Shown here: positions 19,801 to 21,026 of the stretch, in pieces | How positions within the stretch are numbered: the stretch's first letter is position 1 | How the letters are laid out: every line of letters starts with the position of its first letter | Assembly: GCA_030141605.1 (NCBI GenBank) | Contig: JAQGDQ010001923.1 | Span: 1-21,026 of the forward strand | DNA length: 21,026 bases | DNA from: Tubiluchus corallicola | Taxonomy: Eukaryota > Priapulida > Priapulimorpha > Priapulimorphida > Tubiluchidae | Direction of reading: 5' to 3' | The notes under the pieces: model-generated | Seen by the model: the letters and a program-made list of their open reading frames with translations, nothing else | Told to the model about the DNA's origin: nothing | Database searches by the model: none | Made by a program: the position numbers and the translations under genes

Positions 19801-21026
19801 TCAAATTTAAAAAAAACATTCTATGCTCTGCCACAAAAAATGCACACTCTAGCTGAATCATTTGTCGCCATAGATTGTGCATGTTTATTCATCATGTACA
19901 CCTCCCGTATGAAGCATGCTGTTTTTGAATATCGAATACTTACTACTTATGATTTGACATCCTTTCTATTTACATTAACTATAACTGATGAACAATTTAT
20001 ATCAATATGTGGTTATTTGATTATGTTTTGCAGAGGATCTTTGTGCAGGAGCGTTTCATGACGTCATTTCGATCCCTTCTCTGAACTTCGCAAATAATGA
20101 GATACAGTTTTTGTTACGAAGTGCCTTTTCATTCTCTAATAATGTTTCTCTTCCTGCGACATGGCTGGACATTGATCTTGCTGGTAAGACTTTGTTGTCA
20201 AAGTATGGATGCCACCTTAGGATAAGATATGGAATAAAGAGGCTTTGGCAGAAATGAAATATATTTTAGTGATGCACAGTGTATTTTGGATACTAACTGT
20301 GGTAGCCATTTTTTTTCAAAAATCTACCTGTTACCCTATATACCCTGTATTCTGTGCCTATTTCTAGGTAATCCGATGACATGCGACTGCAATGCGGCAT
20401 GGCTAAAGCAGGTGGCAGGGAAAACTAGTGCTACTTGTGCAGCTCCATGGGAAATGGAGGGACTGGATTTGGACTTGATACCAGAGCCCGTACTGACATG
20501 CCACGATCCGAGCCACAACATTACGGACCAGGACATCTGTGATGATGAAACTACTCTGCCCACATACCCACTGCCGCAGACAGCTCAGTGCCCAGATGCC
20601 GATCTTCTTAAACCGTGCTATTGCCGCTCGAATTATGACAATGCAACTTACAACATCTACTGCCGTGAAGCCCAGCTTTCTGAAATACAAAACATTATGC
20701 AATATCTGAATGAAACAGTTGCAAGTTTTACTATTGATTATTGTCCGATAAACACAATTCCGAAAGACATGTTTTATGGCGTCTATATACAAGAACTATA
20801 TATCACACACAGTAATGTTACATACGTGGACGCTGATGCATTTAATGGCATTGGAGATGAGACGTTCAGCAGTCTCACACTTCTCCATATGAGCAACAAT
20901 CAGTTGACGTCCATCATTGGCGATGCACTAGTTCCATTAAAGGAGAGCTTGGTAGTGCTGGATCTATCACAGAACTCGATTAATCAGACATTATCATCCG
21001 ATTTTGATGGCTTCGATGATAGAGCA
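16625..21026 (+). CDS. Secreted/cell-surface two-module leucine-rich-repeat protein (3' partial)
   Basis: Exons 16625-16807, 17860-18622, 20034-20183 and 20368-21026+ join in frame to 585 residues. Residues 1-22 form a signal peptide (RLILAVIMATQMRVSIA). A Cys-rich N-cap follows (C23, C32, C34, C48). About 11-12 LRRs occupy roughly 75-365 with LxxLxLxxNxI spacing. An LRR C-cap at 367-410 contains CDCNAAWLKQ. Then a second N-cap (C440, C449, C451, C464) with the same CPxAxxxxPCxC pattern opens a second LRR block that leaves the window. The CP...PCxC cap with LRRs recalls arthropod proteins annotated as oplophorus-luciferase non-catalytic (80 kDa) subunit-like; that is resemblance from memory, and no luciferase role is implied. 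Several N-glycosylation sequons fit an extracellular protein. Whether it ends in a transmembrane segment or anchor cannot be seen. Confidence 0.9.
16875..16901. repeat. 27-bp near-perfect palindrome (hairpin)
   Basis: TTACGTTTATGT pairs completely with ACATAAACGTAA around an AAT loop. It lies 68 bases past the exon 1 donor. It could be a foldback in the intron transcript or a symmetric protein-binding site; no family is recognised. Confidence 0.75.
16941..16995 (+). repeat. 22-bp direct repeat around (AT)n
   Basis: TAATGTATAAAAGGCTTAGA (16941) and TAATGTATAAAAAGCTTAGA (16974) flank a short AT run and differ by one base. It looks like a slippage-type duplication. Confidence 0.8.
17086..17545. 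mobile_element. piggyBac-type MITE, 460 bp, TTAA-flanked
   Basis: TTAA stands on both sides (17082-17085 and 17546-17549). The left end is CCCTTTCAGTCCC and the right end, reverse-complemented, is CCCATTCATACCC. CCC...GGG termini on a TTAA duplication are the piggyBac hallmark. The 16-bp motif GTATCCCACGGGATAC, itself nearly palindromic, occurs at 17219-17234 and 17514-17529. The interior does not encode a transposase, so it would depend on one elsewhere. Confidence 0.75.
17860..18622 (+). CDS. LRR gene exon 2 (main LRR block)
   Basis: Acceptor ATCAAATTAG ends at 17859 and donor GTAAGT starts at 18623. 254 codons plus one base. The exon starts with an ATG codon but joins in phase with exon 1, so this Met is internal. 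Repeats include TTKLVLSNNQIEGIPE, LEYLNLEENNLAAIPEEAF and LSKLDLQENQLTTIVQGTF. The reading to a stop at 18636 is only read-through into the intron. Confidence 0.93.
19166..19199. promoter_or_regulatory. Candidate DR1 and NRF-1-like motifs
   Basis: TAACCTTTGACCC (19166-19178) is, on the minus strand, GGGTCAAAGGTTA, a direct repeat with one-base spacer of the HNF4/RXR kind. TGCGCGTGCGCA (19188-19199) is close to the NRF-1 palindrome TGCGCATGCGCA. They lie 9 bases apart in a CpG-rich patch of an AT-rich intron, so an enhancer or internal promoter is possible. Motif evidence only. Confidence 0.35.
19572..19698. mobile_element. 127-bp foldback/MITE-like element
   Basis: The arms are near-perfect inverted repeats: GCGCATTCAGATGTAGAGAC on the left, GCGCGTTCAGACGTAGAGAC on the right reverse-complemented (18 of 20). 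Pairing continues outward (TTCTxATx) and inward (TCTCGCAA). A nested stem ACTTCTCT/AGAGAAGT sits inside the left half. There is no coding capacity. The superfamily is not clear because the target duplication is ambiguous. Confidence 0.75.
20034..20183 (+). CDS. LRR gene exon 3 (last repeats of block 1)
   Basis: Acceptor TGTTTTGCAG ends at 20033 and donor GTAAGAC starts at 20184. Two bases complete Glu, 49 codons follow, and one base is carried on. It continues the repeat from exon 2 (NNI|EDLCAGAFHDV), then SIPSLNFANNEIQFLL and TWLDIDLAG leading into the C-cap. The exon has no ATG-to-stop frame, so a plain ORF scan misses it. Confidence 0.88.
20368..21026 (+). CDS. LRR gene exon 4 (C-cap, second Cys cap, second LRR block; runs off the end)
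   Basis: Acceptor TATTTCTAG ends at 20367. From the split Gly codon it is open for 219 codons to the window edge. It starts with the LRR C-cap (NPMTCDCNAAWL...C...C...C), then a Thr/Pro linker (DDETTLPTYPLPQTAQ), the second cap CPDADLLKPCYC, and two LRR-like repeats (LTLLHMSNNQLTSI, LVVLDLSQNSI). Minus-strand readings over 20336-20792 are antisense shadows. Confidence 0.92.

Larger units (their letters stand above)
18623..20033 (+). other. LRR gene intron 2
   Basis: 1,411-bp intron. It includes a locally GC/CpG-richer patch at about 19090-19205 with two factor-like motifs and a 127-bp foldback element at 19572-19698. All short readings inside it lack family resemblance. Confidence 0.8.

Noticed and set aside
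20336-20792. Minus-strand readings of 75 and 129 residues
   Set aside because: Antisense to LRR exon 4, whose plus-strand frame has clear domain content.

Overview
The window is nuclear DNA from an invertebrate animal. Coding sequence is broken by spliceosomal introns with GT...AG borders, the background is AT-rich, and simple repeats, short non-autonomous transposons and tRNA-derived SINE heads are abundant. No prokaryotic features are visible. Both genes are metazoan. The species cannot be fixed from this sequence; a protostome (mollusc, arthropod or similar) is a reasonable guess only.

Region 1 (1-7.86 kb, + strand): the 3' end of a kinesin-2 gene of the KIF17/OSM-3 type. Seven exons join in frame without internal stops and give about 298 C-terminal residues: distal coiled coil, the conserved block after it, a low-complexity tail, and a final Lys/Arg cluster. 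The motor domain lies upstream of the window. Introns carry a CAT/CGT microsatellite, a 361-bp pogo/Tigger-type MITE with TA target duplication, and two 177-bp direct repeats that flank that MITE.

Region 2 (7.86-16.6 kb): about 8.7 kb with no convincing gene. It holds three same-strand CTCF-like motifs just beyond the kinesin 3' end, two probable SINEs and one weaker candidate, a roughly 195-bp (AAT)n array, and a large decayed tandem-repeat field. That field has 30-bp units in two clusters about 4 kb apart and a homogenised 46-bp array derived from the same core. A (CT)n tract ends about 270 bp before the next gene's ATG.

Region 3 (16.6-21.0 kb, + strand): the 5' part of a gene for a secreted or cell-surface leucine-rich-repeat protein. 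Four exons give 585 residues: signal peptide, Cys-rich N-cap, about 11-12 LRRs, a C-terminal LRR cap, then a second Cys-rich cap and the start of a second LRR block. The gene runs off the window. Its introns contain a 460-bp TTAA-flanked piggyBac-type MITE, a 127-bp foldback element and an AT-rich 27-bp hairpin.

The two genes show no functional link. The best leads are the tandem two-module LRR architecture, the shared-ancestry minisatellites with a 30-to-46-bp period change, the CTCF-like cluster between the genes, and the several small transposons. No wholly unknown multi-gene system is evident.
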